A stretch of DNA of 11,490 nt, taken from contig DGYN01000113.1 in the NCBI GenBank assembly GCA_002398405.1, forward strand, positions 1 to 11,490, read 5' to 3'. The stretch is from Caulobacteraceae bacterium UBA5005 (GTDB lineage: Bacteria > Pseudomonadota > Alphaproteobacteria > Caulobacterales > Caulobacteraceae). Made by a program: the position numbers and the translations under genes. Within the stretch, counting starts at the first letter, position 1. Each line of letters opens with the position of its first letter. A model generated the notes under the pieces. That model saw nothing but the letters and a program-made list of their open reading frames with translations. It had not been told where the DNA came from and made no database searches. Below are positions 1-6,208 of this stretch, in pieces.

Positions 1-327
1 ATGGGCTTCTGCAAGGAGTTCAACGCGCGCACCGAGAAGGAGCCCAAGGGCACCCCCCTGCCGACGATCATCACCGTCTATCAGGACAAGAGCTTCACCT
101 TCATCACCAAGACCCCGCCGGCTACGCACTTCATCAAGGAAGCGCTGAAGCTGAAGTCGGGCTCCAAGCATCCGGGCCGCGAAAGCGCCGGGTCGATCAA
201 ACGCTCGCAGCTGGTCGAGATAGCCGAAAAGAAGATGAAGGATCTCAACGCCAACGACGTTGACGCCGCCGCCCGCATCATCGAGGGCTCCGCCCGCTCG
301 ATGGGCCTCAAGATTGTGGAGGCCTAG
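1..327 (+). CDS. rplK: 50S ribosomal protein L11, 5'-truncated by window edge
   Basis: L11 binds 23S rRNA in the GTPase-associated centre at the base of the ribosomal stalk, where it contacts elongation and release factors. The 108 visible residues are the end of the N-terminal domain and the complete C-terminal RNA-binding domain. Recognisable L11 segments are MGFCKEFNA at the start, the proline-rich linker around TPLPTIITVY (residues 19-28), the TPPA turn near residue 38 and the LNANDVDAAARIIEGSARSMG helix near the end. L11 is usually about 140 residues, so roughly 35 N-terminal residues lie to the left. The first ATG here corresponds to an internal methionine of the family, not a start. 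The TAG stop lies 4 nt before rplA, with the rplA Shine-Dalgarno embedded in the rplK end, as expected for the conserved rplKA operon. The identification is secure. Confidence 0.96.
   Translation: MGFCKEFNARTEKEPKGTPLPTIITVYQDKSFTFITKTPPATHFIKEALKLKSGSKHPGRESAGSIKRSQLVEIAEKKMKDLNANDVDAAARIIEGSARSMGLKIVEA
318..322 (+). promoter_or_regulatory. Shine-Dalgarno of rplA inside the rplK end
   Basis: GGAGG lies 9 nt before the ATG at 332, within the last codons of rplK. It fixes the rplA start and implies coupled translation of the two ribosomal genes. Confidence 0.85.
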
Positions 328-331
328 CACC

Positions 332-1021
332 ATGGCCAAGACCCCTAAGCGCATCAAAGCCTGGACCGGCGACCGCAACGTCGATCACTCCGTCGATGAC
401 GCCGTCAAGCTGGTGAAGGCCAACGCCACCGCCAAGTTCGATGAGTCGATCGAGATCGCCGTCAACCTGGGCGTTGATCCCCGCCACGCCGACCAGCAGG
501 TCCGCGGCGTCGTCTCGCTTCCCTCCGGCACCGGCCGCGACGTCCGCGTCGCCGTCATCGCCAAGGACGCCAAGGCCGCCGAAGCCACCGCCGCCGGAGC
601 CGACATCGTCGGCGCAGAGGAGCTGGTGGAACGGATCCAGGGCGGTTTCACCGACTTCGACCGCGTCATCGCCACCCCCGACATGATGGCCCTGGTCGGT
701 CGCCTGGGTAAGGTCCTGGGCCCCCGCGGCCTGATGCCCAACCCGCGCGTCGGCACGGTCACGCCCAACGTTGCTCAGGCGGTCAAGGACGCCAAGGGCG
801 GCGCCATCGAGTTTCGCGTCGAGAAGGCGGGCATCGTCCATGCCGGCATCGGCAAGGCGAGCTTCACCGACGCGGCCCTGAAGGCCAACGTCCTGGCGCT
901 CGTGGACGCCCTCAACAAGGCCAAGCCGGCCGGCGCCAAGGGCCAGTACGTCAAGCGTATCAGCCTGTCGTCGACCATGGGCCCAGGCTTCAAGATCGAC
1001 GTCGCCGGCTTCAGCGCCTAA
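332..1021 (+). CDS. rplA: 50S ribosomal protein L1
   Basis: L1 forms the mobile L1 stalk of the large subunit, helps release deacylated tRNA from the E site, and in many bacteria represses its own operon by binding its mRNA leader. The 229-residue product has the usual family length. The L1 signature is intact around residues 119-138 (MALVGRLGKVLGPRGLMPNP), followed by the conserved GTVT. The two-domain layout is normal, with a discontinuous domain I flanking domain II. The start at 332 is chosen because GGAGG lies at 318-322, 9 nt upstream, and the MAKTPKR N-terminus is typical. A longer frame that begins at 260 overlaps rplK and is not needed. The gene ends just before a strong terminator, so rplKA stops here. 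The rplJ and rplL genes that often follow are absent. Confidence 0.97.
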   Translation: MAKTPKRIKAWTGDRNVDHSVDDAVKLVKANATAKFDESIEIAVNLGVDPRHADQQVRGVVSLPSGTGRDVRVAVIAKDAKAAEATAAGADIVGAEELVERIQGGFTDFDRVIATPDMMALVGRLGKVLGPRGLMPNPRVGTVTPNVAQAVKDAKGGAIEFRVEKAGIVHAGIGKASFTDAALKANVLALVDALNKAKPAGAKGQYVKRISLSSTMGPGFKIDVAGFSA

Positions 1022-1046
1022 GCGATCCAAGATTTTGCGAATTGGG

Positions 1047-1075
1047 AAGGGCGGAGCTTCGGCTCCGCCCTTTTT
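1047..1075 (+). terminator. Rho-independent terminator of rplKA
   Basis: A perfect 9-bp stem GGGCGGAGC/GCTCCGCCC (1049-1057 and 1062-1070) closes a TTCG tetraloop and is followed by TTTTT. Two further A-T pairs extend the stem. It starts 26 bases after the rplA stop and lies between convergent rplA and the toxin gene. Read from the minus strand the hairpin also forms, but the U tract is much weaker, so it mainly ends rplKA. Confidence 0.93.
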
Positions 1076-1089
1076 CATTGCGCCGCGAT

Positions 1090-1371
1090 CTAGGCCGGGG
1101 GCCAGCGGCGGCGGCCATGCAGCACCCGAAAAATGACGATCGAGGTCTTATCCAGACCGTAGACCACCACATAGGGTGTGCGAGTGACCACCAGTTCACG
1201 GGTCCCGCTCGCCTTTCCGGGCCGTCCGATTTCCGGGGTGTCGGGCAGGCGTTCGATACGCCGAATGATGGTTTCCACCAGTTCGCCGGCCGCCTTGGGA
1301 TTGTCCGCCCTCACATAGGCGTACAGCGCGGCCAAATCTTCGCTGGCGGCGCGGGAATAGCGGACCTTCAC
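1090..1371 (-). CDS. ParE/RelE-family toxin
   Basis: This is a 93-residue toxin of the ParE/RelE superfamily. ParE members poison DNA gyrase and RelE members cleave mRNA at the ribosome; the sequence alone does not settle which activity this one has. The family pattern is clear: an N-terminal strand MKVRYSRAA, the helix pair EDLAALYAYVRADNPKAA, the LPDTPEIGRPG turn (residues 42-52), GTRELVV (56-62), the PYVVVY strand (66-71) and the C-terminal VLHGRRRWP (83-91). The HGRRRWP ending is typical of ParE-like chromosomal toxins. The start is GTG at 1371 and overlaps the antitoxin stop as GTGA, so the toxin is translationally coupled to its antitoxin. It converges on rplA. The frame is intact, with no sign of decay. 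Confidence 0.92.
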   Translation of the reverse strand: MKVRYSRAASEDLAALYAYVRADNPKAAGELVETIIRRIERLPDTPEIGRPGKASGTRELVVTRTPYVVVYGLDKTSIVIFRVLHGRRRWPPA

Positions 1372-1619
1372 TTAGCCGCGGTGTCTTTCGCCACAAGCGC
1401 CCGCATACGAGCGTGGACATCTTCGGCGTCCAGCAACGGTGCGTCCTTGGCTGACGCGACGCCCTTTTCGACCTCGCCTACGAACCAGGCTTCATAGTCC
1501 AGGAAGTTAGCAACGGCTTCCGCAAGCACCGCATCCGCGCTCTGCGCCCGTGCGGCCGCGATAGCCTCAATCTGGGCGGCCTGCTTGTCATCCAAGGGTA
1601 CGCTGACATGAACGGTCAT
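1368..1619 (-). CDS. Ribbon-helix-helix (ParD/CopG-like) antitoxin
   Basis: This 83-residue protein lies directly upstream of the toxin, with a 4-nt overlap. The N-terminal half (about residues 1-43) reads as a ribbon-helix-helix DNA-binding fold: the strand MTVHVSVPLDD, helix KQAAQIEAIAAAR, then a second helix SADAVLAEAVANFLDYE. The C-terminal half (WFVGEVEKGVASAKD, then LDAEDVHARMRALVAK) has the pattern of the toxin-wrapping segment found in such antitoxins. The established role of the family is to neutralise the toxin and, as a complex, repress its own promoter. The ATG at 1619 has only a poor Shine-Dalgarno. The family class is well supported; the exact subfamily (ParD versus other RHH antitoxins) is not resolved. 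Confidence 0.88.
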   Translation of the reverse strand: MTVHVSVPLDDKQAAQIEAIAAARAQSADAVLAEAVANFLDYEAWFVGEVEKGVASAKDAPLLDAEDVHARMRALVAKDTAAK

Positions 1620-1631
1620 GGGTGAAAGCTA

Positions 1632-1660
1632 ACGCGACCTCGCTGTTCTCGCCACGTCAA
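1632..1660 (-). promoter_or_regulatory. Candidate promoter of the toxin-antitoxin operon
   Basis: On the minus strand TTGACG (1660-1655) matches a -35 box. The -10 is poorly defined: TCGCGT sits at a 17-nt spacing and TTAGCT lies a few bases further on. The location just before the antitoxin start supports a promoter, but no obvious palindromic operator is visible. Confidence 0.3.
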
Positions 1661-1700
1661 ACTCACTACCACGCCCTCAACTCCAGATCGTTGGCACGAT

Positions 1701-2207
1701 TCACCCCTGCGGCGGCGGCGCCAGGAACATCGGCTGGGTTCGGTGGTCGAAGCCGGGGCGCACCCAGATGCCGCCGCCGTTGTCGGTCAGCCAGAAGTTC
1801 TGCACCGAGCCGTCGGGGGCCCGGCGCTCTACCGATCCCAGAACGGTTTGCCCCGGCGAGACCGGGAAATCGGTGTTGTTGGTGAAGGTGAGACTCGAGC
1901 CGTCCGAGGTGTCGGCGAAGGAGCGGACATTGGTGAGTAGGTCCTGCGTCGACTGGCTGTCCCCCGGCGCCGCCTGGGCAATCCGGGTGTTCAACCGCTG
2001 AAAGATCGCCTCCATGGCCTGCGATGGCGTTCCGCCCAGGTCGCGGACCCTGGATGCGTTGCCGGCCGCAATGGCTTCGGCAACGGTCCTAAGCGCGCCC
2101 AGCGGATCAAGCGGCTTACTGCAGGCGTTGGTCAGGCAGATGTCCTGCACCGGCCCGGGCGGCTGAGCGGCCTGGAGAGCCAGGGCCATGAAGGCGGCTA
2201 AAACCAT
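1701..2207 (-). CDS. Exported protein of unknown function (168 aa)
   Basis: I do not recognise this family. With the ATG at 2207 the protein has 168 residues and begins with a short hydrophobic signal-like segment, MVLAAFMALALQAAQ. The mature part has two close cysteines (C24 and C29), a helical stretch around residues 35-80 (LGALRTVAEAIAAGNASRV, then AMEAIFQRLNTRIAQ), and a beta-rich C-terminal part containing SSLTFTNNTDFPVSPGQTVL and FWLTDNGGGIWVRPGF, which looks like a small beta-sandwich. The start at 2207 is preferred because GGGGGA lies 5-10 nt upstream. In-frame alternatives are ATG at 2219 and TTG at 2249, but the latter coincides with a TTGACG promoter-like box. The gene follows the S41 peptidase on the same strand after 65 nt and may be co-transcribed. 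A periplasmic location is inferred. Confidence 0.7.
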   Translation of the reverse strand: MVLAAFMALALQAAQPPGPVQDICLTNACSKPLDPLGALRTVAEAIAAGNASRVRDLGGTPSQAMEAIFQRLNTRIAQAAPGDSQSTQDLLTNVRSFADTSDGSSLTFTNNTDFPVSPGQTVLGSVERRAPDGSVQNFWLTDNGGGIWVRPGFDHRTQPMFLAPPPQG

Positions 2208-2220
2208 CGAGTCCCCCATC

Positions 2221-2249
2221 AAACGACGATGAGGCAAGTTCTCCGTCAA
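2221..2249 (-). promoter_or_regulatory. Candidate promoter of the 168-aa exported protein
   Basis: On the minus strand TTGACG (2249-2244) is followed at 17 nt by TCGTTT (2226-2221), ahead of the start at 2207. The -35 is good and the -10 weak. It would give the gene its own transcript, separate from the S41 gene. Confidence 0.3.
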
Positions 2250-2272
2250 CCTGTGGCGGAATAAGGGCGAAG

Positions 2273-3775
2273 CTACTGCGGGATCGGGTTGCGGTACTCG
2301 TCGGCAGAGACGAAGCCGTCCTTGTTGATATCCCGCTGCACGAACAGGGTCTCGAGCTGATTGCCGAACCCCAGCGAGGTCAGCACCGCCCCATAACCGG
2401 CCTTGTCGATCTTGCCGTCGCCGTCCGGGTCATTGGCGCGGAAGACGGCCATGCGTTCCTCGGTGGTCGGCGTCAGCGCTGCGAGAGGCCGCATCCTCGC
2501 GCTGCCCACCTTGCCCGCTTCGTCGAGGGCGAGCTGATATTCCAGCACCCCCTTGGCGAACTTGAGCTCATAGGAATCCATGCCGTCCGTCACCGTCATG
2601 AAGCGCACCAGCTCCAGCGCGCCCAGGTCGGCGAACCGCTGTTGCATGCCCGGAAGCTGGGTGCGCGTGGCCTCAGCGAGGCCCGGCGCCATCAGGTCGT
2701 AATTCGGCGCGCCCCGGCTGATCTCGTCGATCATACGCCGCAGCGCCGCTTCCGATCCCGGCTGGCGGGCCGTCCGGGGCTCGAACAGTTTCGCCGTCGA
2801 TAGGGCCGAGACCTCTCCCGAGGCCGGTGACTGGCCCAGGCGCTGCAGGGCGGCTTTCAGGGCGTCGGCGGACGGGGTCGCGAGTTCGGGGATCACCCCG
2901 ACGCCTTCCCAGTTGGTCTTGGTCACCGGATTGATCGGGTGAAAGTTGGGGACGAACATCGAAAGCTGCGGGGACAGGTTGACGCCGCCGCCGCCGTTGG
3001 CCCCGCCGCCGGTGGTCTCGCCGATCAAGGTGGCGAGCTTGAAGGCCTGCATGTTGTACGCGAACTCCTCGCCGCCCGAGAAGGTGCGCTTGCTGGTCAG
3101 CAGATAGACCGGCTTTCCGAAGAACGACACCGGCGTGGGAGAGCTGTAGGACGGCCGCACCGTCACGGTTGCCGCGCCCCGGTCGCGGTTGTGGAATTCG
3201 TTGATCAGGGTCCTCTTGGCCGGATCCATGAAGAAGCTGGTCAGATAGGCGACCCCATCGGGGCTGCCGCCGCCGTTGCGGCGAAGATCGATGATCAGGG
3301 CGCGGGAGCCGGCCAGCGCCGTCATGGCGCGGTCCAGGCTCGGCTTGAAGGCGGCGGGCCCAGGGAAGCCGGCGATCTCGATGTAGCCGATCCCGTCGGC
3401 CAGGCGGTCGGCCCGCACGATGCCGGCCTCGGCGGTGAAGCGCTCTGGCCGCGGCGCGCCCTGGGCGGGCGGCGGGGCGCCGCCGCTGGAGCGAACGCGC
3501 AGGTGTCCGTCGGGCGCTATGGCGCGCATGTCGGCCGTGAGCTTTTCGGCAAAGACGGCCCCGTCGGTGATGGAGTCGTATTCACCGGCGGCGTGGGCCT
3601 TTTCGATCTTCTCGGCCACCTTGGCCCCGACCTCCGGGAAGACATAGGCCGTGCGCATGGCCGAGGCGGCGCGTTCGACCGCGGTCTTCTTGGTGGCGGC
3701 GTCGATGACCTGCGCCTGGGCCGCTGTCGCGACGAGCAGCGCCGTCAGGACGCTAAGGGTGGCTATGGCCTTCAT
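2273..3775 (-). CDS. Exported S41-family peptidase with C-terminal EF-hands
   Basis: This is a 500-residue predicted secreted or periplasmic serine peptidase. The signal peptide runs over residues 1-21 with AQA before the likely cleavage site. An S41 N-terminal helical region follows (about 24-95). The protease core (about 115-310) contains IDLRRNGGGSPDG (162-174) and TFSGGEEFAYNM, with S233 as the probable nucleophile. H91 in DGH and E253 in IGETTGGG are candidates for the remaining catalytic residues by analogy with tricorn/IRBP-type S41 enzymes, which is inference. Residues about 335-432 form a separate domain often attached to such enzymes (DLMAPGLAEATRTQLP, then DSYELKFAKGVLEYQLAL). Two EF-hand loops follow, at 449-460 (position 12 is Gly, so degenerate) and 482-493 (canonical). 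AAGGAGA lies 8 nt before the ATG. The gene lies downstream of the DUF6265 gene on the same strand. Confidence 0.9.
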   Translation of the reverse strand: MKAIATLSVLTALLVATAAQAQVIDAATKKTAVERAASAMRTAYVFPEVGAKVAEKIEKAHAAGEYDSITDGAVFAEKLTADMRAIAPDGHLRVRSSGGAPPPAQGAPRPERFTAEAGIVRADRLADGIGYIEIAGFPGPAAFKPSLDRAMTALAGSRALIIDLRRNGGGSPDGVAYLTSFFMDPAKRTLINEFHNRDRGAATVTVRPSYSSPTPVSFFGKPVYLLTSKRTFSGGEEFAYNMQAFKLATLIGETTGGGANGGGGVNLSPQLSMFVPNFHPINPVTKTNWEGVGVIPELATPSADALKAALQRLGQSPASGEVSALSTAKLFEPRTARQPGSEAALRRMIDEISRGAPNYDLMAPGLAEATRTQLPGMQQRFADLGALELVRFMTVTDGMDSYELKFAKGVLEYQLALDEAGKVGSARMRPLAALTPTTEERMAVFRANDPDGDGKIDKAGYGAVLTSLGFGNQLETLFVQRDINKDGFVSADEYRNPIPQ

Positions 3776-3999
3776 CAGCGCTGTCTCCTTCGGTGTCTAA
3801 TGTGACGGTTGTAACAGAATATGTCGAAGCCGTAGCTGCGCTTCAAGCAGAAGAACAGGGCGGGGCCTCCCGACCGAGACACCGCCCCAAGGTGTCCGCC
3901 AAGTGAGGGCGGCGGAGGGGAGGAGCAGGCATAGACTACAGGCGTGAACCCTGGCATGGGCCGCTGGCGGCCGCAAGGAGAAAGTTCACAGGCGTAGTC
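3776..3999. other. Intergenic region between DUF6265 and S41 genes
   Basis: These 224 bases contain the S41 Shine-Dalgarno (3784-3790 on the minus strand), a GC-rich middle with short complementary segments, and the mixed repeat at 3934-3999 described separately. A 60-codon minus-strand frame crosses the region but its composition is not protein-like. No convincing promoter was identified; the AT-richer stretch at about 3795-3830 is the most likely place for one. Confidence 0.6.
3934..3999. repeat. Interrupted inverted repeat with embedded direct repeat and inner hairpin
   Basis: GACTACAGGCGTGAAC (3934-3949) faces GTTCACAGGCGTAGTC (3984-3999). The outer six and inner six bases of the arms are perfectly inverted, 12 of 16 pairs. 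The central AGGC is in the same orientation in both, so ACAGGCGT is also an exact direct repeat (3938-3945 and 3988-3995). Between the arms lies a perfect GGCCGC-TG-GCGGCC hairpin (3959-3972). The right arm touches the stop codon of the DUF6265 gene. No U tract follows on the minus strand, so it is not a classical terminator. Confidence 0.75.
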
Positions 4000-4455
4000 T
4001 TAGCGCCGGGGGCAGGCCTTGTAGGTGAAATCCTGGCTCACCGGCCGGCCCTGGCTGACGCCCTCGATGCGGCTTTGCAGGGTTCCGCCGGCGCCCCGGC
4101 GGTAGATGATCCGTTGCGGAAAGTCGCGGGCCAGGTTCTCGAACACCACCTCGCCGTCGCCGATCGACTTCACCGGGAATGTCACCGTCGCCCCGCCCGA
4201 GGGGGTGACCGAATAGGAGAGGACGCCGCTCAGCATCGGGGCGATGCGGACGAACTCATAGCTGGTGGTGCGTCCTTCCTGCACGGTGCGGGTCATGCCC
4301 ATCATGATGCCGCCGCCGGGCGCCATCCATTGCTCGTCGATGAGCTGGGTGGTTCCGCCATCGGTCCAGCAACCAGACATCCAGACGAGTTTGAGCAGGT
4401 CCCTGTCGGACGGAGGCTGGAGGGCCAGCAAAAGAGCAAAAAGCGGAGCAATCAT
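4000..4455 (-). CDS. DUF6265 family exported protein
   Basis: This 151-residue protein matches the DUF6265 pattern: WMSGCW at residues 25-30, DEQWMAPGGGIMMGMTRTV (40-58), YEFVRI (66-71), the strand FPVKSIGDGEVVFENLARDFPQRIIYRR (93-120) and a closing SRIEG strand (128-132). The family is found widely in bacteria and its function is not established. The fold is expected to be a small beta-barrel that may bind a lipid or other small ligand, which is inference. A short hydrophobic N-terminus (MIAPLFALLLALQ) looks like a signal peptide, so the protein is probably periplasmic. The start at 4455 has no good Shine-Dalgarno. The gene is divergent from the 325-residue protein across only 53 bases, and it is followed by the mixed repeat and then the S41 gene. 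Confidence 0.87.
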   Translation of the reverse strand: MIAPLFALLLALQPPSDRDLLKLVWMSGCWTDGGTTQLIDEQWMAPGGGIMMGMTRTVQEGRTTSYEFVRIAPMLSGVLSYSVTPSGGATVTFPVKSIGDGEVVFENLARDFPQRIIYRRGAGGTLQSRIEGVSQGRPVSQDFTYKACPRR

Positions 4456-4508
4456 CCCTGAAACTTAGCTGCAATTGGCAAAGGCTGAAACCGCGCTAGG
4501 GTGAGAAT
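4456..4508. promoter_or_regulatory. Compact divergent promoter region
   Basis: All signals for two divergent genes must fit in 53 bases. On the plus strand TTGGCA (4475-4480), a 16-nt spacer and TAGGGT (4497-4502) would place the transcript start at or next to the ATG at 4509, suggesting a leaderless mRNA; AGGGTGAG just before the ATG is a weak Shine-Dalgarno alternative. On the minus strand GCTAAG is a possible -10 for the DUF6265 gene. The heptamer GTTTCAG occurs twice on the minus strand. These assignments are by eye only. Confidence 0.35.
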
Positions 4509-5486
4509 ATGACACGCTTGTTCCTGCTCACGGCCGCCGGCCTGCTGCTCGCCGCCCCGGCCATCGCCCAGACGCGGCCTGATCTCACGGGTGTGTGGAC
4601 CAACACTTCGGTCACCCAGCTGGAGCGGGGCCGCAATCAGCCAAATCTGACCGTCACTGCGGAAGAGGCGGCCAGGATCGCCCGGTCCAGCCCCCTGGTG
4701 CGCCGCGCGGAGGAGGACGCCAAGCCGTCGAACCTCAACGACAACCTCTTGTCCGACCGCAACACCGCCAGCGGCTACAACGCCGGCTGGATGGATTGGG
4801 GCAGCACCCTTGCCCGGGTGAAGGGCGAGTACCGCACCTCCTGGCTGGTCGATCCAGCCGATGGGCAGTTGCCGGAGACCCCCGCCGCCGCCGCCGCCGC
4901 GCGCCGGTCAGCCACCCGCCAGCGCGTCGCCGACCATCCTGAAAGCCTTGCTCCCAATGACCGGTGTCTGATTGGTTCCCGCGGCAGCGGCGGCCCCGGC
5001 ATGCTCAACAATATCTACAACAATACCTATCAGATCGTGCAGACCCGGGACTCCCTCGTCATCGTCGTCGAGATGGTCCACGACGCCCGCGTGATCCCCA
5101 TCGCTTCTGACAAGAGGGCGGCGCAAGCCCTTCACAGGCCTGCGGAAATGCACCCCTGGCTCGGCGACAGCGTGGCCTGGTGGGAGGGCGACACCCTGGT
5201 GGTCGAAACCACCAACGTCCATCCCGAGCAAGGCGCCTACGGGCCGATCTTTCTCTCCAGGGACGGCAAGGTCACCGAGCGGTTCCAGCGGGTCTCGCCG
5301 ACTGAGATCTTCTACGCCTTCGATGTCGAGGACCCGGTCTATTACACCCGGCCCTGGCGCGCCGAGATGAGCCTGATGGCCTCCCCGGGCCAGATCTATG
5401 AGTACGCCTGCCACGAGGGGAACTACGCCCTGGAAGGCATCCTCGCCGGCGCGAGAGCCGAGGAAGCCGCGCGGGCGGCCCGCTAG
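4509..5486 (+). CDS. Exported protein of unknown function (325 aa)
   Basis: I cannot assign a function. The 325-residue protein has a clear signal peptide (MTRLFLLTAAGLLLAAPAIA, cleavage near 20/21), followed by RPDLTGVW, the 'DL(S/T)GVW' opening common to a large group of uncharacterised exported proteins. Later landmarks are GWMDWGS (93-99), an Ala/Arg-rich linker (126-140) encoded partly by six CCG units, the strand block LNNIYNNTYQIVQTRDSLVI (166-185), EMVHDARVIP (188-197), WLGDSVAWWEGDTLVVETTN (217-236) and YEYACHEGNYAL (297-308). C153 and C301 could form a disulphide. The WWEGDTLVVETTN and HEGNY blocks recur in proteins of this type, suggesting a beta-rich ligand-binding fold, but this is inference. 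The DUF599 membrane gene starts on the very next base, so the two are almost certainly co-transcribed. Confidence 0.8.
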   Translation: MTRLFLLTAAGLLLAAPAIAQTRPDLTGVWTNTSVTQLERGRNQPNLTVTAEEAARIARSSPLVRRAEEDAKPSNLNDNLLSDRNTASGYNAGWMDWGSTLARVKGEYRTSWLVDPADGQLPETPAAAAAARRSATRQRVADHPESLAPNDRCLIGSRGSGGPGMLNNIYNNTYQIVQTRDSLVIVVEMVHDARVIPIASDKRAAQALHRPAEMHPWLGDSVAWWEGDTLVVETTNVHPEQGAYGPIFLSRDGKVTERFQRVSPTEIFYAFDVEDPVYYTRPWRAEMSLMASPGQIYEYACHEGNYALEGILAGARAEEAARAAR

Positions 5487-6194
5487 ATGGCGGTCGTCGA
5501 CGCCCTATCCACCGCCGACTGGATCGCCATTATCGTCTTCCTGCTGGCGTGGCTGTTCTATGAGCCCCTGCTCAAGACCCAGAGCCGGCCCGGCGGCCTG
5601 ATCAATTCGGACATGACCGTGATCCGCATCGCCTGGATGCGGAAGATGGTCGAGCGGGAAAACCCGCTGGTCGACGGCCAGATCGTCGGCCAGGTGCTGA
5701 ACTCCAATTCCTTTTTCGCCTCCTCAAACCTGCTGCTTATCGCGGCGGCGGCGGGGGCCCTGTTCAACGCCGAGCAGGCCTTCGAGAGCGTCAGTGATCT
5801 GGCGGTCCTGCAGACCTCCAACCAGATGCTGTTCGAGGTGCAGATCGGCCTCATCATCGTCGCCCTGGCGCGGGGGTTTTTGGCCTTCATCTGGTCGATC
5901 CGGCAGCTCAACTATTCCCTGGCCGCCATCGGGGCCGCTCCGTCCGGGCAGAGCGGACCGGCGGCCGACGCCTATGCCGAGGCGGTCGCCGAACTGCTAA
6001 TGCCGGCCCTGTCGTCGTTCAATTCAGGGGTCCGCGGCTACTATTTCGCCATCGCCGCCGCGGCGTGGCTCTTCAGTCCCTACGCCTTCCTGACCGCCAC
6101 GATTGGGGCCGTGGCCCTGCTGTATTGGCGGCAACGGCGGTCAAGGACCGCCCGCGCGGTCGGCGCTATCCGTAAGCTGATCGACGAACGCTAG
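5487..6194 (+). CDS. DUF599 family integral membrane protein
   Basis: This is a 235-residue inner-membrane protein of the DUF599 family, whose biochemical role is unknown. Hydrophobic segments are near residues 11-29 (DWIAIIVFLLAWLFYEPLL), 76-93 (FFASSNLLLIAAAAGALF), 116-137 and 185-213. The conserved soluble stretch RIAWMRKMVERENPLVDGQIVGQVLNSNSFFASSN (47-81) between the first and second membrane segments is the most recognisable family landmark. The C-terminus is highly basic (WRQRRSRTARAVGAIRK), consistent with a cytoplasmic tail. The ATG follows the preceding TAG without any gap and there is no separate Shine-Dalgarno at the usual distance, so translation is probably coupled to the upstream gene. 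It converges on the MliC-like gene across a hairpin. Confidence 0.87.
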   Translation: MAVVDALSTADWIAIIVFLLAWLFYEPLLKTQSRPGGLINSDMTVIRIAWMRKMVERENPLVDGQIVGQVLNSNSFFASSNLLLIAAAAGALFNAEQAFESVSDLAVLQTSNQMLFEVQIGLIIVALARGFLAFIWSIRQLNYSLAAIGAAPSGQSGPAADAYAEAVAELLMPALSSFNSGVRGYYFAIAAAAWLFSPYAFLTATIGAVALLYWRQRRSRTARAVGAIRKLIDER

Positions 6195-6208
6195 CTTCTT
6201 GCGTGGTC

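Noticed and set aside
260..331. Longer N-terminus for L1 starting at 260
   Set aside because: It overlaps rplK out of frame and adds residues no L1 has. The ATG at 332 has a good Shine-Dalgarno and a typical N-terminus.
1042..1497. 151-codon plus-strand frame opposite the toxin-antitoxin genes
   Set aside because: It crosses the rplA terminator and lies antisense to two well-recognised genes. It has no family features.
2939..3805. 288-codon plus-strand frame opposite the S41 peptidase
   Set aside because: A long antisense frame is expected in GC-rich DNA. Its composition is Gly/Arg/Ala/His-rich without any domain.
3934..3949. Resemblance of GACTACAGGCGTGAAC to part of the human Alu consensus (contamination)
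   Set aside because: The match is short, is flanked by bacterial GC-rich coding sequence and has a related partner arm 35 bases away. No longer Alu similarity is visible.
3775..3957. 60-codon minus-strand frame ending on the S41 start codon
   Set aside because: It has no ribosome-binding site, an unlikely composition (runs of Pro, then a Cys/Arg/His-rich tail), and lies over a GC-rich structured spacer. The stop/start overlap with the S41 gene looks accidental.
4882..4899. Six CCG units as a possible phase-variable repeat
   Set aside because: The repeat is a trinucleotide inside a coding region, so slippage would only change the length of an alanine run and would not switch the gene off.
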